Positions 1 through 8,997 of a stretch of 32,621 nt of DNA are shown here, piece by piece. The DNA comes from Spirochaetales bacterium (GTDB lineage: Bacteria > Spirochaetota > Spirochaetia > Treponematales > Treponemataceae), in the NCBI GenBank assembly GCA_028725265.1, contig JAQYSN010000010.1:1-32621 (forward strand), written 5' to 3'. Position 1 is the stretch's first letter; each line of letters opens with the position of its first letter. The notes below the pieces were generated by a model, which was not told the origin of the DNA, did not search any database, and worked only from the letters and a program-made list of their open reading frames with translations. The position numbers and the translations under genes were made by a program.

Positions 1-147
1 ACTTGTTATGAACCTATTAAAGGGATTAGATTTGCCTGTCGCAACAAAAAAGAAGAATCTTACAATAGGCAACAAACAGACACTCTGTTTAAAAAACGAA
101 AAATGTCTGCTTTACGCTTTGCAGAATCTATAATGCGTTTGCCCTGA
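1..147 (+). CDS. possible 3' end of an unidentified CDS entering from the left edge (open frame ending TGA at 145-147)
   Basis: Frame 1 is open from base 1: ...EPIKGIRFACRNKKEESYNRQQTDTLFKKRKMSALRFAESIMRLP*. No family recognised. Confidence 0.25.
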   Translation, partial: TCYEPIKGIRFACRNKKEESYNRQQTDTLFKKRKMSALRFAESIMRLP

Positions 148-796
148 GAATATCATCAAAAGTAATTTTTGACTTGGAATTATATTCTTTAAGCAGGGCC
201 TTGATTGCACCTTCAACTTCTGCAGGCTTTGTTGTTTCACTACCTCCAACTTCATTTTCAAGCATTTTATATTCACCGACTTTAAACCAGGATTTCTGAC
301 TGTCAGTAGTTCCAGATTTCAAAATGAAATGAAGCTGCTTTATAAAACTTTCTGTAAGTTTTGTATGAGCGCCTTCAATAATCAGATCAATGCAGCGGAA
401 GTGGTTTACCGTTTCAACAATATCATCAACCTTCACGGCTTTATCTGTAACTCCAATAGTTTTTGTTTCAAAGATATAGCGGGTCTGGTCATGAGTAAGC
501 TTTGAGCCTTCAATGTGATTCGAATTATAAGTAAGGTCAATCTGGATTTTATGATAAATTCCGCCCTTAAGACCGGCATCCTTTTCGCGTTTGAGAAATG
601 AAAGAAGGGTTTCTTCTGCAGAAGAATGACGAGGTTTACGGTCTGGCTTTTCTGCGGTTGATGGAATCTTCCAGATTTTTCCTTCTAAAAGAGCACCCTC
701 AACCCTGCCTTGGGCGCAGTAATTACGGGCACTTCGTTCGCTGATTTGCCAGGCGTGAGCTGCATCTTCTACCGAAATGTATTTTACCTTACTCAT
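128..796 (-). pseudogene. Fic-family protein, truncated (N-terminal HTH-like segment and Fic N-domain; catalytic HPFxxGNGR region missing)
   Basis: Translation resembles HTH-containing Fic proteins (GGIYHKIQIDLTYNSNHIEGSKLTHDQTRYIFETKTIG...; KITFDDIL) but stops with RANAL* before the Fic motif. Confidence 0.7.
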
Positions 797-991
797 AGGA
801 AAGATTATAGCATATTATCGGCAAAATATAAAGGTGAAATTGTGCGGAAAGTTAGGAGTTATTTTGCCGATAAAGTACTATGGAGACCATATTTCTTATA
901 ATTCAATGCACTACAGTTTTTGATCATTTTTAGATAAAAAAGTGTCTCTGTGAAAATATCTGTGTAACAATGAGTTAACCGCAAACCAGCT

Positions 992-1054
992 CGCTAGAAG
1001 CTTCGCTGCGAACGCTAGAAGCTTTGCTGCGAACGCTAGAAGCTTTGCTGCGAA
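992..1054. repeat. three tandem copies of a 21-bp unit CGCTAGAAGCTTYGCTGCGAA
   Basis: 992-1012, 1013-1033 and 1034-1054, differing at one C/T position. Confidence 0.95.
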
Positions 1055-1084
1055 TAGACCGGTTTGTCGGATTTGAACTGCATG

Positions 1085-1508
1085 TTAGGCGATATCTTCT
1101 CTTATAATTCTAACTAATTCTGCTGGTGTTACAATAAACGGCTTTTCTGGAAAATGTTTTCCGTTACCTGTTACAAGAAATGCATCTTTATCTTGAGCAG
1201 ATAATGTTACAGCATAGAAAAAAAATATCTTTCGGATCAGGCATCGTTTCTTCAACTTTTGAAAGTTCTGATATACATAAACCATTATCAATAATGTCTT
1301 TCAAAAGACTTATTATTATTGTTTCAGGTAGTTTGAACTTTTTTCTTCGAAGGACTTCATCGTACTCTTTTACAATTTCATCGGAATAAACGGGAATAAT
1401 ATTTCCGCTTGCAAGAAATTTTAAAATTTGTACAGTTGGAGAACTTTCTTTTCGAGTAATCAAAGCCGAAACAAGAACATTTGTATCTATTACAACATAT
1501 TTTTTCAT
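1085..1508 (-). pseudogene. PIN-domain toxin (COG1569-like), split by a frameshift at an A8/T8 run
   Basis: ORF 1188-1508 begins MKKYVVIDTNVLVSALITRKESSP...; the expected C-terminus (FYAVTLSAQDKDAFLVTGNGKHFPEKPFIVTPAELV) is in another frame (ORF 1085-1291). The switch maps to A8 at 1218-1225. Confidence 0.8.
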
Positions 1509-1510
1509 TC

Positions 1511-1795
1511 TTATTTGCCTGCTCTGAGCGCTGAAATTTCTGCATTTATTTCATCCAGTGACATTTCTGGAACATTGTTTGCCTGAATGGTATTTCTTGC
1601 TTCCTTATATATATTCCATCTCTCTGACTTTGTATCGTTTCTTAACTCAAATGGAAGACCTCCAACAGCAATGCTTTTTTTGAAGAATATTCTAATAGCT
1701 GTAGGGAGGTCTAATCCAAGAGATTCATATAAGTTTGTAACATCATTTTTCGTTTGAGGATCAATTTTAACTTGAACAAGCTCTGTATTTACCAT
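1511..1795 (-). CDS. RelB/DinJ-family antitoxin
   Basis: MVNTELVQVKIDPQTKNDVTNLYESLGLDLPTAIRIFFKKSIAVGGLPFEL, typical RelB/DinJ N-terminus; directly upstream of the PIN toxin. Confidence 0.85.
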   Translation of the reverse strand: MVNTELVQVKIDPQTKNDVTNLYESLGLDLPTAIRIFFKKSIAVGGLPFELRNDTKSERWNIYKEARNTIQANNVPEMSLDEINAEISALRAGK

Positions 1796-1921
1796 ATTAA
1801 CACCTTAAAAAGTATTTTATAGTATTACTTTAGCATACTTTTGAATATTCTCCAATATAAAATTTCTTTACTTTCCTTAGTTTATTAAACACCGCATTCT
1901 AAGACTTAATAAACTAAGCTA

Positions 1922-2608
1922 TTATTTTCCGATTAAGACATTATCTATGTTCTTCAATTCCTGTTTATTTGAAAAATACTTAAATCCTTCTTCTTCGTGG
2001 TCAATGACAATAATAGTCTTCTTTTCATCTGATAAAGATGTCAAATAATTTGCAACATGGCATATCTCGTTTTTGTTAAGACCTCTGAATGGTTCATCTA
2101 TTCCAAGAACGGATAAAGATGATTTCCAGGCTCTAAGAATCTTAATTCTAACATTTTCACCACCAGAAAGTGTGCTCATTTTCTGCCCCATCACCAAAGA
2201 ACCTAATAGAATGCTGGATGCACTTTCCAAGTGATTTAAATTATAAGTAAGGTCAATCTGAATTTTATGATAAATACCACCCTTAAGGCCGGCTTCTTTT
2301 TCGCGTTTGAGGAATGCAAGAAGTGTTTCTTCTGCAGAAGAATGACGAGGTTTACGATCTGGCTTTTCTGCGGTTGATGGAATCTTCCAGGTTTTTCCTT
2401 CTAAAAGAGCACCTTCAACGCGCCCCAGAGCTCTATGCCAATATAGTTGTCGCCTAGAGAGGTGGCTTACGTTTTTCGCTACCCCCTCTGCGGACCTCAA
2501 TCGGTGGCCCGCAACGCCCGCCTGTGACATATTTTTGCTTTTACGATAGACTGTACTCATGAAGATAAAAATTGCTCCGGCAGAACCTTTATATATAGAT
2601 TCCATCAT
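1922..2608 (-). pseudogene. chimeric ORF: duplicated Fic N-terminal fragment joined to a UvrA-like ABC ATPase C-terminal fragment
   Basis: GRVEGALLEGKTWKIPSTAEKPDRKPRHSSAEETLLAFLKREKEAGLKGGIYHKIQIDLTYNLNH nearly repeats ORF 128-796; then MGQKMSTLSGGENVRIKILRAWKSSLSVLGIDEPFRGLNKNE...IIVIDHEE (ABC signature, Walker B, H-loop). Confidence 0.75.
2430..2530. repeat. GC-rich repeat-family copy (CGCTACCCCCTCTGCGG...GGCCCGCAACGCCCGCC)
   Basis: Shares ordered motifs with insertions in purF and asnB (minus strand: GGGCGTTGCGGGC...CAGAGGGGGTAGCG). Confidence 0.65.
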
Positions 2609-3080
2609 GCACGTTGAAAAATCCTGTTTTATTCCTGAAATCCAGGAAGAAAGGGAAGTGTTTCTTTCACGTATGGGAAAGAATCCTTTTTATGTTTTTA
2701 TGGATGAAACAAGTGGAAAAGTGGCGGGGTATATTTCAGCTGAATACTTAGAAAAGATTCCCGAATCAGCTTCTGAAGTTGCACTGAATCATAAACCTTC
2801 TGGGAAGAAAACAAATATCATCTATATTTCTTCCTTTGCATTGCTTCCAGAATACAGGGGGGAAGGGCTTGGAAAAGAAATGTGGAACTGTTCCTGTGCA
2901 CTATTTTCAAAGCTTCCCGGTGTAAAGACTCTTGTGCTTCTTGTAAACGAAGAATGGAAAGGGGCCGCTCACATTTATGAAAGGGCAGGTTTTAAGACTG
3001 TAAATGTGTTCGAGGATTTTTTCCCTAAAACTGACGGCATCAGGTCTAAAGGAATTTTGATGTGTAAGGAATTATTTTAA
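2559..3080 (+). CDS. GNAT-family N-acetyltransferase
   Basis: ...ISSFALLPEYRGEGLGKEMWNCSCALF...VNEEWKGAAHIYERAGFKTVNVFEDFF matches the GNAT acetyl-CoA-binding pattern. Confidence 0.85.
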   Translation: MKIKIAPAEPLYIDSIMHVEKSCFIPEIQEEREVFLSRMGKNPFYVFMDETSGKVAGYISAEYLEKIPESASEVALNHKPSGKKTNIIYISSFALLPEYRGEGLGKEMWNCSCALFSKLPGVKTLVLLVNEEWKGAAHIYERAGFKTVNVFEDFFPKTDGIRSKGILMCKELF

Positions 3081-3232
3081 ATCCTGAATTTAATCAATTC
3101 GGGATGATATTCAAAATGCATATTATCCTAGATAGCCCATTTACCGCTCTCTATGCCAAGACAGATAATTACAACAATTGTAATACATATCAATATTAAC
3201 CATCACTATGCATTAGGCAAACAAAAAAAGTG

Positions 3233-3271
3233 TTGACTTCTTAATTTAACAGTGTTACATTTACATTGTTA
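3233..3271 (+). promoter_or_regulatory. promoter (TTGACT-N17-TACATT) with overlapping inverted repeat TAACAGTGT-N7-ACATTGTTA, candidate TetR operator
   Basis: -35 at 3233-3238, -10 at 3256-3261; near-perfect palindrome 3247-3271 just upstream of the tetR-like start at 3289. Confidence 0.6.
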
Positions 3272-3288
3272 TATTAAGAGAAACAATA

Positions 3289-3888
3289 ATGCGAAAACCA
3301 AATACTGAAATTAAAAAAATAATTAAAGAAAAGAGTCTTGAACTTCTTATGCAAAAGAATCCTGAGCAGATTGGAATGCGGGAAATTGCAGCTGCCTGCG
3401 GAATTACGGCCACAAATATCTATCATTATTACAAAGACAAGGATCGTCTCTTTCAGGAAATATCACTTGACTGTCTTTATAAATTAAATATCAGACTTAC
3501 AAAAGCAACTCAGAAAGAAAAAACAATAAAAAAACAGATTCAAAGTGCAATTGAAGCCTACCGCGACTGGTGTTTTGAAAACCCGCGGCGGGCTCTTCTT
3601 GTAATGCAGGGAATAAAATCTGCTGATGATGCAAGCCCGGAAGTTATTGAAGAATATTATGTCTGTAACAGGACCGGAGAAAGACTTCTAAAAGAAGCAG
3701 TCAGACAGGGAATAGCTAAATCTACAAATCCACGCCTTGATGTAAGCATCCTTGTATCGGGACTTTGGGGCTGTATTGAATCTGTATTATTGAAAAAAAG
3801 TGAGCCGGATTATTGGGAAAAAGGAAATACTTACACAGACCGTTTTATAAAATTATGGATTACTTCAATTTTTGGAGGAGATGAATAA
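3289..3888 (+). CDS. TetR/AcrR-family transcriptional regulator
   Basis: N-terminal HTH: IKEKSLELLMQKNPEQIGMREIAAACGITATNIYHYYKDKDRLFQEI. Confidence 0.9.
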   Translation: MRKPNTEIKKIIKEKSLELLMQKNPEQIGMREIAAACGITATNIYHYYKDKDRLFQEISLDCLYKLNIRLTKATQKEKTIKKQIQSAIEAYRDWCFENPRRALLVMQGIKSADDASPEVIEEYYVCNRTGERLLKEAVRQGIAKSTNPRLDVSILVSGLWGCIESVLLKKSEPDYWEKGNTYTDRFIKLWITSIFGGDE

Positions 3889-4415
3889 TGAATATCCTTG
3901 TATTAAATGGAAGCCCTAGAAAAAATGGAAACGTTGCAAAAGCCTTAAAAAAAGAAACAGAAAAAATCCAGATGAAGTACAAAAACAGTCAGATTATCTG
4001 GAAAGATATTTCTGATCTGAATTTTGATTTTTGCAAAGGCTGCATGACTTGCCGTTCAAAAAAGAACTGTATTTTACCGGCTGATGATGCACACAAACTT
4101 GCCGAAGAAATAAAAGCCTGTGATATACTTCTTACTGGTACCCCAGTTTACTGGGGAAATATAAACGGACAATTAAAAGCTCTTTTTGATCGTCTCGTAT
4201 ATGTTTTAATGAAAGAAAGTAAACGAGGAATTCCTTTTCCACTACACAAAGGCAAAAAAGCTGTGATTGTTACAAGCTGTACAACCCCCTTCCCTTTCAA
4301 CTATCTTTGCAGGCAATCAACCGGAGCTGTTCGTGCTGTAAAAGAAATTCTTAAATCTTCAGGGTTTAAAATCATAAAAACAAAAAATATTTCTAACACA
4401 AAAAAGCGAGGATAA
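3888..4415 (+). CDS. flavodoxin-like / NADPH-dependent FMN reductase family (iron-sulfur flavoprotein type)
   Basis: MNILVLNGSPRKNGNVAKAL...FCKGCMTCRSKKNCILPADDAHKLAEEIKACDILLTGTPVYWGNINGQLKALFDR; start overlaps the TetR stop. Confidence 0.88.
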   Translation: MNILVLNGSPRKNGNVAKALKKETEKIQMKYKNSQIIWKDISDLNFDFCKGCMTCRSKKNCILPADDAHKLAEEIKACDILLTGTPVYWGNINGQLKALFDRLVYVLMKESKRGIPFPLHKGKKAVIVTSCTTPFPFNYLCRQSTGAVRAVKEILKSSGFKIIKTKNISNTKKRG

Positions 4416-4417
4416 AA

Positions 4418-5059
4418 ATGAAAAGACTTACCTTATTATTCATACTTTCACTTTCTTTAAGCATGAATTTTTTCTATGCCAAAGAAATTACTGTTTCAGT
4501 GGGTGCCGGTCAGCATTGGAAAGAAAAGAGAGAAGCACAGTTTTCTGTCTGGCTTGAAGGTTCTGATGGAAACTTTATAAAAACTTTATATGTAACAGAA
4601 CGTGCCAGTCAAAGAAACTGGATAATGAGTCCTAAAGAAGGAAGGCCTGAATCTCTTCCTGTATGGTATCATGCATCAAAACATGAAAGTCGTAAGACAA
4701 AAAAACGCAATGACAAAGATGCTCAGCTTGATGCAATTACCAGTGCAACTCCAAAAGGCGGAATCATATTTAATACAGAAATTGAAGATAAGGAATATGT
4801 AATTAAGGCCGAATTCAACACAAGTTTTGATTACAATGACCATTATACAAAAAAGAATTCTGGAGTTAACGGTCAGCCATCTGTAATTTATTCTGCAAAA
4901 ATCCCTGCTGGTTTCAATAAAGAAAATGACGAAATTAAACTATCTTTTGAAGGCTGTGGCTCAATTGACGGATCAGATGGAATAGTTCAGTCAGATGTAA
5001 GTAAACTAACAACCGCCACAGAAATAGTAAAACTGATTACTGTTAAGGCTGTAAAATAA
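4418..5059 (+). CDS. exported DUF2271-like protein
   Basis: Signal peptide MKRLTLLFILSLSLSMNFFYA; VSVGAGQHWKEKREAQFSVWLEGSDGNFIKTLYVTERASQRNW...SLPVWYHASKH. Confidence 0.65.
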   Translation: MKRLTLLFILSLSLSMNFFYAKEITVSVGAGQHWKEKREAQFSVWLEGSDGNFIKTLYVTERASQRNWIMSPKEGRPESLPVWYHASKHESRKTKKRNDKDAQLDAITSATPKGGIIFNTEIEDKEYVIKAEFNTSFDYNDHYTKKNSGVNGQPSVIYSAKIPAGFNKENDEIKLSFEGCGSIDGSDGIVQSDVSKLTTATEIVKLITVKAVK

Positions 5060-5080
5060 ACTTTGCAACATCGGCATAAT

Positions 5081-5364
5081 AAAACGCACGTATTTCTGCA
5101 CAAAGTAAACGTGGACTTTATGACGAAACATCAATCGCAAAGCGCAATGCAAAATGGGGGGCTGAGTATATGTTTTTACATGATATTTTAGATAAAGAAA
5201 AAGAAGAAGCCCGCGAAGAAGGTTTTGAACAAGGCGCACACGACAAAGCTATTGAATCAGCACGCAATCTTCTTGCTATGGATGTTCTCACTCCAGAACA
5301 AATTTCACAGGCAACCGGTCTTCCCCTCGACGAAGTGCTGGAGTTGAAAGAAAATCTGCACTGA
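5081..5364 (+). pseudogene. C-terminal remnant of an Rpn/PD-(D/E)XK nuclease-family putative transposase
   Basis: Frame reads ARISAQSKRGLYDETSIAKRNAKWGAEYMFLHDILDKEKEEAREEGFEQGAHDKAIESARNLLAMDVLTPEQISQATGLPLDEVLELKENLH with in-frame stops immediately upstream. Confidence 0.55.
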
Positions 5365-5388
5365 TTAATGCATCGAGTATTAATCAGA
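5362..5388 (+). terminator. hairpin CTGATTAAT-N9-ATTAATCAG after the Rpn remnant
   Basis: Perfect 9-bp inverted repeat; no long T-run, so terminator status uncertain. Confidence 0.4.
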
Positions 5389-5402
5389 CTTTCCCAACCC
5401 AC

Positions 5403-5481
5403 TTCACACAAAAAGACAAAAGTGATATATTAACTTCAGTCAATGGCGACGCTATCCCTAGTGGTGGTGTCGCCTTTTTTT
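5403..5481 (+). promoter_or_regulatory. carB promoter plus leader hairpin
   Basis: TTCACA (5403-5408)-N17-TATATT (5426-5431); hairpin 5445-5474 GGCGACGCTATC-CCTAGT-GGTGGTGTCGCC then T7. Confidence 0.7.
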
Positions 5482-5605
5482 GTGCACATTGACTTTGAGC
5501 GTCGGAGGTAAAAATCATACGTCCACGTCAAGGCCCGCTCACTTTGTTCGGCTTAAAGCCTTGACATGTCCGTTTGCCGATTTTTTTCAGGAGGTTAAAA
5601 TCGTC

Positions 5606-8600
5606 ATGCCACTAAATAAAAATATCCATAAAGTAATGATAATCGGTTCGGGTCCTATCGTAATCGGACAAGCAGCAGAATTTGACTACGCAGGAAATCA
5701 GGCTTGCAAAGCGCTAAAATCGCTCGGACTCGAAGTCTGTCTTGTAAACTCAAATCCTGCAACTCTTATGACAGATCCACACATGGCAGATGAAATATAC
5801 ATCGAACCGCTTACCCTAAAAACGATTCAGCGCATCATCGAAAAAGAAAAACCTGATTCGCTGCTTTCAACTTTGGGTGGACAAACAGCCCTTACGCTTT
5901 CTATGGAACTTGCGAAATCAGGATTTTTGGAAAGCCACAATGTTCGCCTTTTAGGAGCAAATCCTTCGACAATCGATAAAGCAGAAGACAGACAGATGTT
6001 CAAAGATATGATGGAAAAAATCGGAGAACCCTGTATCCCATCAAAAGTAGTAACAAACTATCAGGATGCGATTGATTTTGTCCACAATGAGATTGGTCTA
6101 CCGGCTATCATAAGGCCAGCCTTCACGCTGGGAGGAACAGGAGGCGGTATCTGCCACACCGAAAAAGAACTTGATGAAATCGTTCAAAACGGACTCCATC
6201 GTTCGCCAATTCATCAGATTCTGGTTGAAAAATGTATTTCAGGCTGGAAAGAAATCGAATTTGAAGTGATGCGGGATTCAAATTCTAACGTGATTACGGT
6301 TTGTTCTATGGAAAACGTGGATCCTGTCGGAGTTCATACGGGAGATTCTATCGTCGTAGCACCTACAGTAACGCTTGCAGATAAAGAATATCAGATGCTT
6401 CGAAGTGCTGCACTGAACATCATCAGTGAGCTTAAAATCGAAGGAGGCTGCAACTGCCAGTTTGCACTCAAACCAGACAGTTTCGAATATGCCGTAATCG
6501 AAGTCAATCCGCGTGTATCGCGCTCATCAGCACTTGCTTCAAAAGCTACCGGCTACCCTATCGCAAAAGTTGCAGCCCTTATCGCAGTTGGTTTTACATT
6601 GGATGAAATTCCGAACTTTGTCACAAAAAAAACAAAGGCTTGCTTTGAACCGGTTTTGGACTACGTCGTCGTAAAAATGCCTAAATTTCCATTCGATAAA
6701 TTCGTTTACGGAAAAAGAAGTCTGGGAACACAGATGAAGGCTACTGGCGAAGTCATGGCAATCGGACAAAATTTCGAAGAGGCCCTTTTAAAAGCAGTTC
6801 GCGGAGCTGAACTTAAAACAAAAGACCTTTCGTTGCCAGCGTTCAAAGACGAAAGTGACAGAAATATCATCCTTGCAGTGGGCGAAAGTACGGATCGCAG
6901 AATTTTCGCAATCTACGAAGCATTGAAACGCCAAATCATGACTGTAGAAGATGTCCACGAAATTACACAGATAGACAGATGGTTTTTGTGGAAGATTGAA
7001 AAAATTGCTCGCCAAGGACTTAAATTCGAACCAAAATCATTCAAGATGGTCGATACCTGTGCAGGCGAATTTAATGCTGAAACACCGTATTTTTATTCAA
7101 CAACCGAAGGCGAAAATGAAGCGGAACTTTTCCTGAAAGAACGCCGCGAAAGCACGCAGGGGGTATTTGCAACGAGCGAAGCGAGTTTCGAGCGAAACTC
7201 CCCCACCAAAGGTACCATCGTAGTTTTAGGATCTGGACCAATCCGAATTGGACAAGGAATCGAATTTGACTACGCTTCAGTTCAGTGCGTATGGGCCTTG
7301 AAAAAACTCGGTTACGAAGTTGCAATCATAAACAACAATCCGGAAACAGTTTCAACCGACTTTGACACAGCAGACAGACTTTACTTCGAACCTCTGACAC
7401 CAGACGACGTGATGAACGTAATCAGGACTGAAAAACCTATCGGAGTCGTCGTAGCTTTCGGAGGTCAGACAGCCATCAATCTAACGAAATTTTTGAGCGA
7501 ACAGGGAATCCAGATTTTTGGAACAAGTGCCGATGCAATTGACCTTGCCGAAGACAGGGAACGATTCGAAGAACTTTGTGATCGCCTTAAAATCGCCCGA
7601 CCTCACGGAATGACGGTATTTACCGAAGTTGACGCCCTCGAAGCGGCTGCAAGAATTGGATATCCGGTTTTGCTCAGACCTAGCTACGTTTTGGGCGGCC
7701 AGAATATGATTATCGCACACACTAGCGCTGATGTAAAAGAATACATGGCAATCATCTTGAATCAGAAAATCGAAAATCCTGTCTTGATTGATAAATATAT
7801 GGAAGGACTTGAACTTGAAGTTGACTGCATCTGCGACGGCGAAAATGTACTGATTCCGGGAATCATGCAGCACGTTGAAAGGACCGGAATTCACTCAGGT
7901 GACTCAATCGCAACATATCCTGATTGGGACATCAGCCCAGAAATGAGAGAAAAAATCATCCGACAGTCTACGGATTTAGCACTTGAACTTAAAACAAAAG
8001 GTATCGTAAACATTCAGTACCTGATTTATAAGGGAATTGACGGAAAAGAAGATCTTTATATTATCGAAGCAAACCCTCGTTCTAGCCGAACGGTTCCTTA
8101 TATCAGTAAAGTTACAGGAGTCCCGATGGTTGAACTTGCAACCAGGGCCATGATGGGTGAAAAGATTTCGGACATGGGATTTGGAACAGGCCTTTACAGA
8201 AAACCTGATTATTTTGCAGTTAAAGTTCCGGTTTTCAGCTTTGAAAAACTCAATGATGTCGATACGGCTTTGGGACCTGAGATGAAATCCACAGGCGAAG
8301 TTTTAGGAATTGCAAAAACTAGGATTGAAGCCCTTTACAAAGGGATGATGGCAGCCAAAATTAAATTAATAAGACCTGAAGCTTCAGATAATAGCAATCC
8401 TAATAGCAGACCAGGTTTTTTGTTTTCCGTGAGAAAAACAGACTTGCCCGAACTTCCGTCCATTGCAAAAAAATTTCACGAACTTGGCTTTGCTCTTTAC
8501 GGAACCGAAGGAAATGCCCACACGATTGCCGCATCTGGAATTCCTGTGACAAGAGTAAACAAGGTTCATGAAAACCATATCGATAACATCATGACACTGT

Positions 8601-8806
8601 TGGATTCTGGTAAAATCAGTTACGTTCTTTCGACATCTGCCAAGGGGCGAAATCCTGATGCAGAAAGCGTAAAGTTCAGGAGGCACGCCGTCGAAAAAGA
8701 CATCGAATGTCTTACCGCAATTGATACAGCAAATGCCATTGCAGAGTGTCTGTTTTCGAACTTCACGGAAGATAACGTAAGCCTCGTCGATATCAAAACA
8801 CTTTAG
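5606..8806 (+). CDS. carB: carbamoyl-phosphate synthase large subunit
   Basis: MPLNKNIHKVMIIGSGPIVIGQAAEFDYAGNQACKALKSLGLEVCLVNSNPATLMTD...; ATG at 5606 preceded by AGGAGG (ORF-track start 5480 is an upstream TTG in the leader). Confidence 0.97.
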   Translation: MPLNKNIHKVMIIGSGPIVIGQAAEFDYAGNQACKALKSLGLEVCLVNSNPATLMTDPHMADEIYIEPLTLKTIQRIIEKEKPDSLLSTLGGQTALTLSMELAKSGFLESHNVRLLGANPSTIDKAEDRQMFKDMMEKIGEPCIPSKVVTNYQDAIDFVHNEIGLPAIIRPAFTLGGTGGGICHTEKELDEIVQNGLHRSPIHQILVEKCISGWKEIEFEVMRDSNSNVITVCSMENVDPVGVHTGDSIVVAPTVTLADKEYQMLRSAALNIISELKIEGGCNCQFALKPDSFEYAVIEVNPRVSRSSALASKATGYPIAKVAALIAVGFTLDEIPNFVTKKTKACFEPVLDYVVVKMPKFPFDKFVYGKRSLGTQMKATGEVMAIGQNFEEALLKAVRGAELKTKDLSLPAFKDESDRNIILAVGESTDRRIFAIYEALKRQIMTVEDVHEITQIDRWFLWKIEKIARQGLKFEPKSFKMVDTCAGEFNAETPYFYSTTEGENEAELFLKERRESTQGVFATSEASFERNSPTKGTIVVLGSGPIRIGQGIEFDYASVQCVWALKKLGYEVAIINNNPETVSTDFDTADRLYFEPLTPDDVMNVIRTEKPIGVVVAFGGQTAINLTKFLSEQGIQIFGTSADAIDLAEDRERFEELCDRLKIARPHGMTVFTEVDALEAAARIGYPVLLRPSYVLGGQNMIIAHTSADVKEYMAIILNQKIENPVLIDKYMEGLELEVDCICDGENVLIPGIMQHVERTGIHSGDSIATYPDWDISPEMREKIIRQSTDLALELKTKGIVNIQYLIYKGIDGKEDLYIIEANPRSSRTVPYISKVTGVPMVELATRAMMGEKISDMGFGTGLYRKPDYFAVKVPVFSFEKLNDVDTALGPEMKSTGEVLGIAKTRIEALYKGMMAAKIKLIRPEASDNSNPNSRPGFLFSVRKTDLPELPSIAKKFHELGFALYGTEGNAHTIAASGIPVTRVNKVHENHIDNIMTLLDSGKISYVLSTSAKGRNPDAESVKFRRHAVEKDIECLTAIDTANAIAECLFSNFTEDNVSLVDIKTL
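7159..7204. repeat. in-frame palindromic insertion in carB
   Basis: GGGGGTATTTGCAACGAGCGAAGCGAGTTTCGAGCGAAACTCCCCC; encodes GVFATSEASFERNSPT between the two CarB halves. Confidence 0.65.
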
Positions 8807-8873
8807 GACGCCAAAGAATTGGTGTTGCCCAAATATCTTCGCAAAGAGTCCGATGCAGAGCCTACAGGCCTAC

Positions 8874-8980
8874 TTGACATCGGCAAGAGGTTTAACTAGA
8901 ATCATATTTATTGATAAGCAAAGGCGCTTATTCGATTTGATGACAGAATTGTCATCGGATGGAATAGGCGCCTTTTTTTT
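8874..8980 (+). promoter_or_regulatory. pyrG promoter plus leader terminator-like hairpin
   Basis: TTGACA (8874-8879)-N17-TAGAAT (8897-8902); hairpin 8923-8972 GGCGCTTATTC...GAATAGGCGCC then T8. Confidence 0.85.
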
Positions 8981-8997
8981 GTTCATGGGGGATAATT

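Noticed and set aside
992-1054. Short regularly spaced repeats as a CRISPR array
   Set aside because: Units are contiguous with no spacers and no cas genes are present.
5170-5364. Intact small protein downstream of the DUF2271-like gene
   Set aside because: Similarity extends upstream of the ATG into a frame with stops, so it is better read as a remnant of a larger Rpn-type gene.
5480-5605. N-terminal extension of CarB given by the ORF track
   Set aside because: Starts at a TTG within the leader; ATG 5606 has AGGAGG and the typical CarB N-terminus.
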